DNA of 64,000 nucleotides from Bryobacteraceae bacterium (GTDB taxonomy: Bacteria; Acidobacteriota; Terriglobia; Bryobacterales; Bryobacteraceae), in assembly GCA_041394945.1 (NCBI GenBank), contig JAWKHH010000003.1:744001-808000 (forward strand), written 5' to 3'. A program made the translations under genes and the position numbers. The notes below the pieces were generated by a model. It made no database searches and was not told the DNA's origin. It saw nothing but the letters and a program-made list of their open reading frames with translations. Positions within the stretch are counted from its first letter, which is position 1, and every line of letters begins with the position of its first letter. This document shows positions 25,492 to 32,871 of this stretch, one piece after another.

Positions 25492-27299
25492 CAGCGCTTC
25501 CTTAGGGTCTCCATGTACGCCATAATCTTCAGGATCTCATCCTGGCTCACCCGGTTGCCGAACGACTGCATCGCGCCCGATGCCCCACCGTAAATCACCT
25601 CGAACATTCCCCCGTCCGTATTCACTCGCGGATACGTGTACTGGTTGTCCACGAGGTTGGACCCGATCCGTCCCGTCCCATCGGCCAGGTGGCACGCCGC
25701 GCACCACTGCCCATAGGAGGCCTTGCCAGCCGCGATCGCCGCCTGGTTGCCGGTGTAAGGGTTCTTCTTCGTCTTCTGGAACTCCGTCGCCTGCTGCGTC
25801 ACTCTCTCGCCCGCCATCAGGTCCAGCGGCATCGGCCGGTTGTCCAGCGCGTAGCGGAACCCCGGCCCGCCGGCGTCCGCGCCGCTCTGGCTTGTCTCCA
25901 CCACCGTCCGCGCCGTCTCCGCACCAGCCGGAACCTGGCTCGCCGGTACGATCTTCCACAGCGCCCCCGGCGGGTTCGCCAACGGCCCCTTGTCCGAAGT
26001 GTAGAAACAGAAGCAATTCACAGCGTAGACAAAACCATCCTCACCGTTGCCGCCCGCCGTGAACTGTAAGTTCGTGTGCAGCAACTCCTGCAACTGCCAT
26101 TTGCCGCCGTCCCACCCGAGGCCGAACACCCGCCCTGTGCACCAGTCGCCCACCAGGTAAACCCCATTCATCCCGCCGTAGTTTGCCACGCCCAGGCCCT
26201 CGATCGAGCACCCGTGGCCATCCTTCAACGGCTTCGCCCCCGGATAAGGAACCTCGTGCGGATACTCCCCCGCCGGCAGAATTCCCACCTGCGGGCACTT
26301 GTCGTTCGGACCCGTCATCGGATGACACCAACTCCCCTGCAACTTGTTCCACCCGTAGTTCTCCCCACCCTTGCTCGACGCCGGCTGGAAGTGGATCTCC
26401 TCCCAATGGTTCTGCCCCACATCGGCGATGTACAGGTGTCCCGACTTCGGATCGAACGAAAACTCATACGGATTCCGGCTTCCATACGCCCAGATCTCCG
26501 GACGTACCCGCGTCTTGATCTTTGCGAAATCCACCTCGCTGATCCCGAACAATTGCATCAGCCGCTCGGAACCCGCCGTCGCATACGGGTTCGACGCCGG
26601 AATGCGATACGGAATGGTGTCGTCGGGCGTGTTCACGTCGATCCGCAGAATCTTGCCGAGCAGCGTGTTCAGATCCTGGCCCGCCCCATACGGGTCGCCT
26701 TCCCATCCTCCATCGCCGCTGCCGATATACAGGTATCCGTCCGGCCCGAACTCGATCTGCCCGCCGTTGTGGTTGTAATAAGGCTGCTCGATCCGCATCA
26801 GCACCTTCGCCGTCTGATTGGTCCGCTCCGGCGTCATCACGTTCGGACTCCGCGAGTCCACCTGGAACCGCACGATCACCCCGTCCCCGTTGAACGGCAG
26901 CGACGCGTAGTGGACGTAGAAATACCCGTTCTCTTTGAACTTCGGGTGGAAGGCGATCGAGTACAGCCCCTGTTCCACGAAGCCCGTCTGCACGTCGTTG
27001 CCCAGCGGATTGATCTTCGTCAGGTCGAGAAACGGCTCTTTTTGAACCGTGCCGTCTTTCTGCACGATGATCACGCGACCCACCCGCTCGGTGACGAACA
27101 GCCGCCCGCTGCCGTCGTGGGCCGAGGCCACGTTCGTCGGGTCATAGAACCCGTCGGCCACCTTCACCAGCGCAATCTTCGGATTCCCCGGCAGTCGGCC
27201 GCCCGGTCGCGCCACATCGTCCCTCGTTTCCGGCGCCCGTTGCCCGAACGCCAACGCCGCCATCAATAAACCCGCCGCCGCCCGATTCCTTACGCGCAT
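25491..27299 (-). CDS. Exported PQQ-type sugar (sorbosone/glucose) dehydrogenase fused to cytochrome c
   Basis: The product has 602 residues with a signal peptide (about residues 1-19, ending ALAFGQ). A six-bladed soluble glucose dehydrogenase/sorbosone dehydrogenase propeller follows: GLYSIAFHPKFKENGYFYVHY, YYNHNGGQIEFGPDGYLYIGSGDGG, and PEIWAYGSRNPYEFSFDPKSG. The C-terminal 90 residues form a class I cytochrome c with the haem site CAACH and a distal Met in the AMQSFGNRVS region. Electrons from the oxidised sugar could pass directly to the fused haem. A Cys-rich insert (CSIEG, WCTG, CFCF) lies within the propeller. Haem attachment would depend on the Ccm system, of which ccmE is at 51114. 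Confidence 0.93.
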   Translation of the reverse strand: MRVRNRAAAGLLMAALAFGQRAPETRDDVARPGGRLPGNPKIALVKVADGFYDPTNVASAHDGSGRLFVTERVGRVIIVQKDGTVQKEPFLDLTKINPLGNDVQTGFVEQGLYSIAFHPKFKENGYFYVHYASLPFNGDGVIVRFQVDSRSPNVMTPERTNQTAKVLMRIEQPYYNHNGGQIEFGPDGYLYIGSGDGGWEGDPYGAGQDLNTLLGKILRIDVNTPDDTIPYRIPASNPYATAGSERLMQLFGISEVDFAKIKTRVRPEIWAYGSRNPYEFSFDPKSGHLYIADVGQNHWEEIHFQPASSKGGENYGWNKLQGSWCHPMTGPNDKCPQVGILPAGEYPHEVPYPGAKPLKDGHGCSIEGLGVANYGGMNGVYLVGDWCTGRVFGLGWDGGKWQLQELLHTNLQFTAGGNGEDGFVYAVNCFCFYTSDKGPLANPPGALWKIVPASQVPAGAETARTVVETSQSGADAGGPGFRYALDNRPMPLDLMAGERVTQQATEFQKTKKNPYTGNQAAIAAGKASYGQWCAACHLADGTGRIGSNLVDNQYTYPRVNTDGGMFEVIYGGASGAMQSFGNRVSQDEILKIMAYMETLRKR

Positions 27300-27424
27300 G
27301 CCTCTGCCTTCCTTACATGGGATTGCGCGCCGTAGCCGAACCGGCGCGAAAATACTCTCAGTATCATACCTCCGCCGAAACCACGCCCGGCGCCGTGCGT
27401 GCGCCCCCTACTGCTTCCCGTCCC

Positions 27425-27988
27425 CTACTGTTTCTCGAGGATGCAAACCAGCTCGCTCCCGCCAAACGCTGTCTTCGCCACCGTCACCCCGCGCAACTGG
27501 TAGCCTTCCCCACCGGCGTCGTTCAGTTCTTTGTTCATCGTCCCCGTCTTCGACGTCGCCAGCAGCAGATACTTCCGCGCCTTCGGCGCCTCATCGACGT
27601 TCCGCTCCATGATCACGCCCACCTCCCGCCCGCCGAACGCCGACACGAACACCGTCTGCCCCAGGTAGGCGAATCCCTCGTCCGCCGCCGCCTGCATCTC
27701 CTTCTGCATCGTCGACGTCTTCGACGTTGCCAGCAGCTTGTATCGCTTGCCCGAAACCCCATCGGCCCCCTTGGGCTTCCACATCACCACCACCACCTCG
27801 TTCCCGCCCAGGGCCGTTTCGCCGCCCATCACCCCCGAGAAAACATACCCGGCATCGGCGGCCTGGTTCATCTCCCGCTCCATCGTCGACGTTTTCGAAG
27901 TCGCCAGCAGCTTGTATTGCACCTCCCCGCCGGCGGCGAACGCCTGCGCGACGGTAAGCAGGAGTCCAAGTATCAGGTGTGTCCGCAT
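27425..27988 (-). CDS. Exported protein made of three 45-residue repeats
   Basis: The product has 187 residues; the start at 27988 gives a clean signal peptide (MRTHLILGLLLTVAQAFA). The rest is three near-identical units at about residues 25-69, 83-127 and 139-183. Each opens Y-x-LLATSKT-x-TM, passes through a helix ending in a GY or GF, and closes with an (S/T/A)-(A/L)-(F/L)GG-x-E hairpin. The linkers are charged (KPKG, EAPKARK). I do not recognise a named family; the pattern is reminiscent of DUF4177-type small alpha/beta units. No catalytic residue is obvious. Expected periplasmic or secreted. Confidence 0.78.
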   Translation of the reverse strand: MRTHLILGLLLTVAQAFAAGGEVQYKLLATSKTSTMEREMNQAADAGYVFSGVMGGETALGGNEVVVVMWKPKGADGVSGKRYKLLATSKTSTMQKEMQAAADEGFAYLGQTVFVSAFGGREVGVIMERNVDEAPKARKYLLLATSKTGTMNKELNDAGGEGYQLRGVTVAKTAFGGSELVCILEKQ

Positions 27989-28383
27989 ACCCGTATTATG
28001 GCCTGCCATCAGCGGCTTTCGAGTCACAGGATGTTGCGTGATGCGAGTTCGCCTCAACAATGGCTCCCACGGTACTTTCGTACTACGCGATCTTCCGGCC
28101 CTCTGTTGGGTGTATGGCACACGCCAATGGGGGCTTGCCTAGTATCCGGGATTGACCTTAGATAATAGTCAGAAAGCGGTTCGTACCATTACTTTCGTCA
28201 TGCCCAAAGGTGCGAGCTATTGAGTCAGAGAAGCCCAGTAAGGAGGCTCCACAGTACTCTTCTGCCAGCAGTACTGGCAGCAAAAGCGTTCGTAGCTCGG
28301 TAGCGACTTGCGACAACCACTGGCATAGTGGAATTGTAGAAACTCCGTCGCGTTGCCGATGAAGTGCTCGAGAGGGCCGACGC
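27989..28383. other. Divergent intergenic region, no gene seen
   Basis: These 395 bases separate the divergent triple-repeat and LytM/cytochrome genes and are less GC-rich than their flanks. Open frames here run antisense into neighbours and do not look like proteins. A TATAAT-like hexamer (CATAAT on the minus strand, 27995-28000) lies just before the triple-repeat gene start, but no matching -35 is visible. Confidence 0.5.
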
Positions 28384-29496
28384 GTGCTGATCCAGAAACA
28401 GAAGAGCGACTTTCGGATTGTCGCTATGCAACCGGCTGGTTCCCGAGGCCGTTGGCGTCGTCTCGCCGATAGAGCCAAACTGCTCAAGGACCAACTCGAG
28501 CCCATCCACTACCTTTCCGTCCTCGCCGTCGCTCTCGTGGCGCCCGTGTTCACGGTCATTTGCCTGATAGGCGGAGTCATCTGGACCGCCAGTTCCGTCT
28601 ACAACGCATGGAGAGCGGAGCTTTCGGGCATTCACCAGCGCCTGGACAAGATCGAGACCAAGCTCACCGGCATTGAGGGCCGCCTGGACGAAGTGGTCAA
28701 GGATCAAGGCACTCTGAAAACCCAGACGGCCCAGTTGACCGACGCCGTCCGGCTCCTTTCGACTCACGTCCGCATGCCCGACCGGCAGCGCCTCTACTTC
28801 GACGCCAAGCTTCCGGTCGTCGCTTTGCGTTGGGGCAACCGCGACTTCCGCCACCCCGCGCCGGCAGCCGCTTGCCGCACCGTGGACACGCAGATGGTAT
28901 GCGCGGTTTCTAGCGACACGCAGGTGGTCGCCATGGCTGGAGGCAAGCTGACGCGGAGCCCGAATCCAAGCGGAGGCGAGCGTGTCGAAATCGCGCTCCC
29001 ATCGGGAAACGGGAAGATCCTCTACAGGGATCTCGCTGAAGTATCGGCGAAGGCTGGAGAGACTGTACGCGCCGGTTCCGTGATCGGCCAAGTGCGAATG
29101 GCCGACTCCGATCCCTTTCAATCCAGGTTCTCGGTGGAGTTCGTTCGTGGCGGCGAGCCGGTGGCGCCGCCTTCATCGATCCCGATGGCCTACCGCAGCG
29201 AGGGACACCGTATTTACGCCACTCGCTGCGCCGCCTGCCATAAATCAGAAAAACTGCCGAACCCCCTGATCCAGGCGGGCCATCTCCCGAGCGGCGCCCC
29301 TGCCACGGACGAACAAATCCGAAAGCAGATCGAAAATGGCGGCATCCACGGAATGCGCGGCCTCGGACTCACGATCGGCAAACCGGAAATAGACTCCGTG
29401 ATCCGCTTCCTGCGAGAAGGCGGATCTCAACCGGATCCGCCGCTTCGGTCCGCATTGGCCGGGCTGCCCCAGGTGAGCCTTCCCATCTCGCGCTAG
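28384..29496 (+). CDS. Membrane-anchored LytM/M23-like domain fused to cytochrome c
   Basis: The product has 370 residues from a GTG; an in-frame ATG at 28426 is an alternative. Order: basic N terminus, one long membrane segment (about residues 42-70), a coiled coil (about 75-125, IHQRLDKIETKLTGIEGRL), and a beta domain (about 150-262) with the layout of an M23/LytM fold. The LytM-like part shows KILYRDLAEVSAKAGETVRA and GSVIGQV, equivalent to the family's YaHL...G..V..Gq.IG. The zinc-binding HxH is replaced by VEFVRGGEPV, so it is probably non-catalytic. A cytochrome c domain with CAACH (Cys282-His286) ends the protein. The fusion suggests a haem protein held at the cell wall; role unknown. 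Confidence 0.78.
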   Translation: MLIQKQKSDFRIVAMQPAGSRGRWRRLADRAKLLKDQLEPIHYLSVLAVALVAPVFTVICLIGGVIWTASSVYNAWRAELSGIHQRLDKIETKLTGIEGRLDEVVKDQGTLKTQTAQLTDAVRLLSTHVRMPDRQRLYFDAKLPVVALRWGNRDFRHPAPAAACRTVDTQMVCAVSSDTQVVAMAGGKLTRSPNPSGGERVEIALPSGNGKILYRDLAEVSAKAGETVRAGSVIGQVRMADSDPFQSRFSVEFVRGGEPVAPPSSIPMAYRSEGHRIYATRCAACHKSEKLPNPLIQAGHLPSGAPATDEQIRKQIENGGIHGMRGLGLTIGKPEIDSVIRFLREGGSQPDPPLRSALAGLPQVSLPISR

Positions 29497-29497
29497 G

Positions 29498-30598
29498 CTA
29501 ACGTCGCCCCGTCCTCCCTGGAATCGCCCAAACCGCCTCCAGCAACCCGTTCCGCACCACGCACATCTCATCGTGGAGACACACCGTCGAATCCGTGTAC
29601 CCCGGCGCCCACCGCACCGTCTCCCCATACGCCGGCCGCTCGCTCGGCGCCGCCAGGTCCACCGTCCCATGCTCGGCCGAAAGTGAGATCCCAACCGCCT
29701 CGATCCCCAGCGGCTGCGGAAGCCCGTGCTGCACGCTCATCGTCTTGAACCCCGCGTCCACGATCGCACGCTTGGCCGACGGCCGGCTCACCACTCGCGT
29801 CAACACCGTCAACGCAAATTCGTGATCGAGCCCCCATTTGCGATAACTCAAATCGCAGAACACGCCCCCACCCGCCTGCACCTCCGTCAACCCCGGCTGC
29901 CCCGCCGATTGGCGAAACGTCCCGCTGCCCGACGCCGACACGATCCCCACCGCCAACCCCGCCGCCCGCATCATCTCCGCCGTCTCATTCAGCAGCCGGC
30001 ACGATTCGCCCACCGCCGCCCCCTTCGCCTCGCCCTCCATCGGCACCGTGTGCCCTTCCCAACCCATCACGCCCGCGAACCGCAATCCCGGCATCCCCGC
30101 CACCGCCCGCGCCAACTCCACCGCCGCCTCCCCCGCCGCCACTCCGCACCGATTCATCCCCACGTTCACTTCCGCCACCGTCTCAATCGCCGTCCCCTCC
30201 GCCAGCGCCGCCTCGTTCATCGCCGCCGCATGCGCCATCGAATCCGTCGCCGCCAGCAACGCCCCCGGATGCACCTTTGCCAGCCGCGCCAGCCGCCGCA
30301 GCTTCCGTGCCCCGGCGATCTCATGTGCGATCAGCACGCCCGTCACGCCGGCCCCCAGCATCGTCTCCGCTTCGTACAACGTCGCGCACGTCACCCCGAT
30401 CGCCCCCTGCGCCAGCGCCTCGCGCGCCAGCTCCGGCGCTTTCTGGCCCTTCATGTGCGGACGCCACCCCAGCCCGTGCGGCGCAAGAAAATCGCGAATC
30501 CGGCCCACGTTCCGTCCATAAACCTCGATGTCGAGGCACAGGGCCGGCGTCTCGAGTTCCTCAACCGGTAGGCCGATCGCATCGGTATTCGCGCTCAT
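29498..30598 (-). CDS. PLP-dependent DSD1-family enzyme (D-threonine aldolase/D-serine dehydratase-like)
   Basis: The product has 366 residues from the ATG at 30598. It has the alanine-racemase-type barrel with the PLP Lys in WRPHMKGQKAPELA, and an EVNVGMNRCGV phosphate-side segment. The C-terminal D-serine-dehydratase-like domain carries GLDHEFALTVLTRV and VCLHDEMCVV, where His and Cys of the LHDEMC motif bind zinc in the eukaryotic-type D-serine dehydratase. Family members cleave D-threonine or D-3-hydroxyaspartate or dehydrate D-serine. The precise substrate is open. It converges with the LytM/cytochrome gene, 1 base between stops, and is divergent from the methyltransferase gene. Confidence 0.88.
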   Translation of the reverse strand: MSANTDAIGLPVEELETPALCLDIEVYGRNVGRIRDFLAPHGLGWRPHMKGQKAPELAREALAQGAIGVTCATLYEAETMLGAGVTGVLIAHEIAGARKLRRLARLAKVHPGALLAATDSMAHAAAMNEAALAEGTAIETVAEVNVGMNRCGVAAGEAAVELARAVAGMPGLRFAGVMGWEGHTVPMEGEAKGAAVGESCRLLNETAEMMRAAGLAVGIVSASGSGTFRQSAGQPGLTEVQAGGGVFCDLSYRKWGLDHEFALTVLTRVVSRPSAKRAIVDAGFKTMSVQHGLPQPLGIEAVGISLSAEHGTVDLAAPSERPAYGETVRWAPGYTDSTVCLHDEMCVVRNGLLEAVWAIPGRTGRR

Positions 30599-30632
30599 TC
30601 GATCAGGATGACACGGAGTAAGATGAGAGTCG

Positions 30633-31172
30633 ATGTTGCGTCGCACATTCGCGGGTGCCTTGATTGCCGGTGCGGCAGCCGGATTCCAGTACGAAGAAAG
30701 CCGCGGCGACGCGCCCTGGGTGCCCACGCCGGAAGAGGTCGTCGACACCATGCTCCGCGCAGCCCGTGTCGGCCCATCGGACCTCGTCTACGATCTCGGC
30801 TGCGGCGACGGACGCATCGTCATCGAAGCCGCCAAAACCTTCGGCGCCCGCGGCGTCGGCGTCGACATTGAACCGGAACGGATCCAAGAAGCCAACGAAG
30901 CCGCCCGCGCCGCCGGCGTGTCAGACCGCGTCCGCTTTCTGGTCGGCGATCTCTTCGAAACTCCGGTCGCCCCCGCCTCGGTCGTGATGCTCTACCTGTT
31001 CACCAAGATGAACGCCCGCCTCAAACCGCGCCTGCTCTCGGAACTCAAACCCGGCTCCCGCGTCGTCACCTACCAGTTCAACGGCATGGGCGATTGGAAA
31101 CCGCGTCAGGTGATCAACAAGCACAGCCACCCGGTCTACTTCTTTGTCGTCCCGCCGCGCCGTAAACCGTAG
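30633..31172 (+). CDS. Class I SAM-dependent methyltransferase with leader-like N terminus
   Basis: The product has 179 residues. Residues 1-18 (MLRRTFAGALIAGAAAG) resemble a signal peptide with an Arg pair. After that comes a compact Rossmann methyltransferase: WVPTPEEVVDTML, motif I LVYDLGCGDGRIVIEAAK, motif II GVDIEP, and a YLFTKMNARLKPRLLSELK region. These features match a bacterial group related to the lysine methyltransferases of the ATPSCKMT/FAM173 type. A leader on a SAM enzyme is odd because SAM is cytoplasmic. It may be a membrane anchor facing the cytoplasm rather than an export signal. Target unknown. Confidence 0.83.
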   Translation: MLRRTFAGALIAGAAAGFQYEESRGDAPWVPTPEEVVDTMLRAARVGPSDLVYDLGCGDGRIVIEAAKTFGARGVGVDIEPERIQEANEAARAAGVSDRVRFLVGDLFETPVAPASVVMLYLFTKMNARLKPRLLSELKPGSRVVTYQFNGMGDWKPRQVINKHSHPVYFFVVPPRRKP

Positions 31173-31186
31173 CCGGTGAGCCGCGT

Positions 31187-31381
31187 TCAGTAGGAAACCT
31201 GAATCCGGGGAAGCGCACTCGGATTCAATCCCCTGCTTGTCAAGAACTCCGCAAGGGCCTCTTTGATCAATTCGTTTCGGGTCCTGTCCGTGGTAAGGCT
31301 CAGCACCTGAAGGTTGCGGTCGATCGCGTACGGCAGAACCACCGTTGTCCGGACATCTTCGAAAGTGTTCTTGTCAGCCAT
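31187..31381 (-). CDS. Ribbon-helix-helix DNA-binding protein
   Basis: The product has 64 residues. A beta strand (VRTTVVLPYAIDRNLQVLS) leads into two helices with the RHH pattern (TDRTRNELIKEALAEFL). The length is that of CopG/Arc-type repressors or antitoxins. No toxin gene is adjacent on the same strand. It is divergent from the metallo-beta-lactamase cassette, across a 224-base region that holds inverted repeats of a 6-base motif next to its own likely promoter. That suggests autoregulation and possibly control of the cassette. Confidence 0.8.
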   Translation of the reverse strand: MADKNTFEDVRTTVVLPYAIDRNLQVLSLTTDRTRNELIKEALAEFLTSRGLNPSALPRIQVSY

Positions 31382-31433
31382 AGGTCACATTCGCACTAAT
31401 GCATCAAAATGCGGACAGCTCCTCTATTGCGAG

Positions 31434-31462
31434 AATATAGCACAGCATCCTGTGTGCGACAA
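31434..31462 (-). promoter_or_regulatory. Candidate sigma-70-type promoter of the RHH gene
   Basis: Read on the minus strand, a -35 hexamer TTGTCG (31462-31457) and a -10 hexamer TATATT (31439-31434) are 17 bases apart, placing the start point near 31427, about 46 bases before the RHH start codon. Four and five positions respectively match consensus. Confidence 0.5.
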
Positions 31463-31465
31463 GCG

Positions 31466-31489
31466 ACATCTCAGATGTGATCTCATCTG
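31466..31489. promoter_or_regulatory. Candidate RHH operator (three copies of a 6-base half-site)
   Basis: ACATCT (31466-31471) and AGATGT (31473-31478) form a perfect inverted repeat around one base. CAGATG (31472-31477) also pairs with CATCTG (31484-31489). Such closely spaced repeated half-sites are how RHH dimers bind. The block lies 4 bases upstream of the -35 of the RHH promoter. Confidence 0.45.
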
Positions 31490-31580
31490 TTCCGTCACAT
31501 TTCCACTAGTATGAGACGATGGTGATATGTTCTTTGCCCATTCGGAACGGCCTGGGAGAGGTCATTCCGGGGTGAAACCT

Positions 31581-31600
31581 CCCCCACTCCAAGCTGGGGG
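31581..31600 (+). promoter_or_regulatory. Hairpin covering the ribosome-binding region of the cassette
   Basis: CCCCCA (31581-31586) pairs exactly with TGGGGG (31595-31600) around an 8-base loop. The 3' arm is the purine-rich stretch that would serve as the ribosome site for the TTG at 31606, so folding could mask it. Confidence 0.4.
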
Positions 31601-31605
31601 CGGGA

Positions 31606-32871
31606 TTGCCTAAGACATACGAAACGTACGCGGAACATACCGCAACTAGCGTGGATCCAGTTGCTTGGCTCCTTTTGAGCGGTTGCTACCTAATCGGCGA
31701 GAACGGTCCGGCTCGCGAGTTGCTCGAGTTGGAGCCGGATAAGCTTTCGGTAGCCATCGACAAGCACCCGTTCGCCGAGCTGCAGCCGTCGCTGAGCAAG
31801 CGGGCACACGGCCTCGCAAAAGCGGCGCACGCCCGCGACGGCAAGGATCCCGTGTGCATTTGCGAGCGGATTCACGCCATCATCGCCATCCTCCCCGAGG
31901 ATTGCGTTTTCGAAAGCGCAGCGAAGAGGATCGGCAATACCGCCGCCGTCCAAACCGGCTTCTATCTGCGCCAAAACAAGCCTCGCAGGGCATCCACAAA
32001 GAGATCCTATGCCATTCACCGCACACACTCCCGCCGGCTGTTTGGACTGGATGTCAGCCATACGGTACTCGGATCGAGACTGCTGCCGTTGAGCCCGCTG
32101 AAGGTGGAAGCCGAGTCCTGCTTGAACGGTCACGGGCCGCGGCCAGTGCAGGTGAACGCGAACCTGACACTCCGGGGCAAGGTCCTCGGATCCTTCCAAT
32201 GGAGAACCGATCCCGCTGGCGCCGAACCCTACGAGGAGGCGGATCGATTCTTGGCTGATCTGGAGCGTGAAGTTGAGCGTTCGGAATGGAACGCCCAGGT
32301 CGCCGGCGATTTGGTCCGGAAGCGCCTCCGCGGGCTGAGCAACGACTTTTATGTGCAGCTTCATTCGCTCCTGGAAACAATCGAGGAGGAGCTGATCGAG
32401 AACAAGGTGGGGAATTTCGAACAGTTTCGCTCCCGCCTCCATTCGATCCGCCAGCAACTTTGGGACGCGCCTGCATTCGGACGAAATGTCCAGGAGCGCC
32501 TGGAGGACTGGTTCTCCGATCCTAGCCAAATGGAGCAAGATGCAGACGGGGCAAGGCTGTCCAAGCGTGACGTCTCTGAACTTCGCCGCGCCATGCTATC
32601 CGAGAGCAGACTGTGGGAGGGTGAGCACTTGTGGCCCACCGAAGTCAAAGTGCTGGCCGTGGACGCTGGCAAGGCCAGACTGCGTGTCGGCGGACGCCTT
32701 CCGAACCGTACCATCTCTGTGGACTTGAGCGCCCTGGCTCTTCCTGTTGCGCCTGGCGTCCGCTTCTTTGCTCGCGTAAATATCAACGCGGAAGATCCAT
32801 CCCGGCTGATCTTCCTCGACATGAAACTCGCCGATCATGGACGCCGATCAGGCGCGCCTGATCGCCCTTAA
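31606..32871 (+). CDS. Unrecognised 421-residue protein coupled to an MBL-fold hydrolase
   Basis: I do not recognise a family. The start is a TTG at 31606 just after a G-rich ribosome-site candidate; a GTG at 31651 is an alternative. There is no leader or membrane segment, so it is cytoplasmic. The N-terminal third is helical with scattered Cys (CICERIHAI). The middle has a charged coiled region (FLADLEREVERSEWNAQVAG and LLETIEEELIENKVGNFEQF). The last 80 residues look like a beta-barrel (TEVKVLAVDAGKARLRV, then RFFARVNINAEDPSRL), possibly OB-like. Codons are less GC-extreme than flanking genes, suggesting transfer. The end overlaps the hydrolase gene by 35 bases, so the two products probably work together. 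Confidence 0.78.
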   Translation: MPKTYETYAEHTATSVDPVAWLLLSGCYLIGENGPARELLELEPDKLSVAIDKHPFAELQPSLSKRAHGLAKAAHARDGKDPVCICERIHAIIAILPEDCVFESAAKRIGNTAAVQTGFYLRQNKPRRASTKRSYAIHRTHSRRLFGLDVSHTVLGSRLLPLSPLKVEAESCLNGHGPRPVQVNANLTLRGKVLGSFQWRTDPAGAEPYEEADRFLADLEREVERSEWNAQVAGDLVRKRLRGLSNDFYVQLHSLLETIEEELIENKVGNFEQFRSRLHSIRQQLWDAPAFGRNVQERLEDWFSDPSQMEQDADGARLSKRDVSELRRAMLSESRLWEGEHLWPTEVKVLAVDAGKARLRVGGRLPNRTISVDLSALALPVAPGVRFFARVNINAEDPSRLIFLDMKLADHGRRSGAPDRP

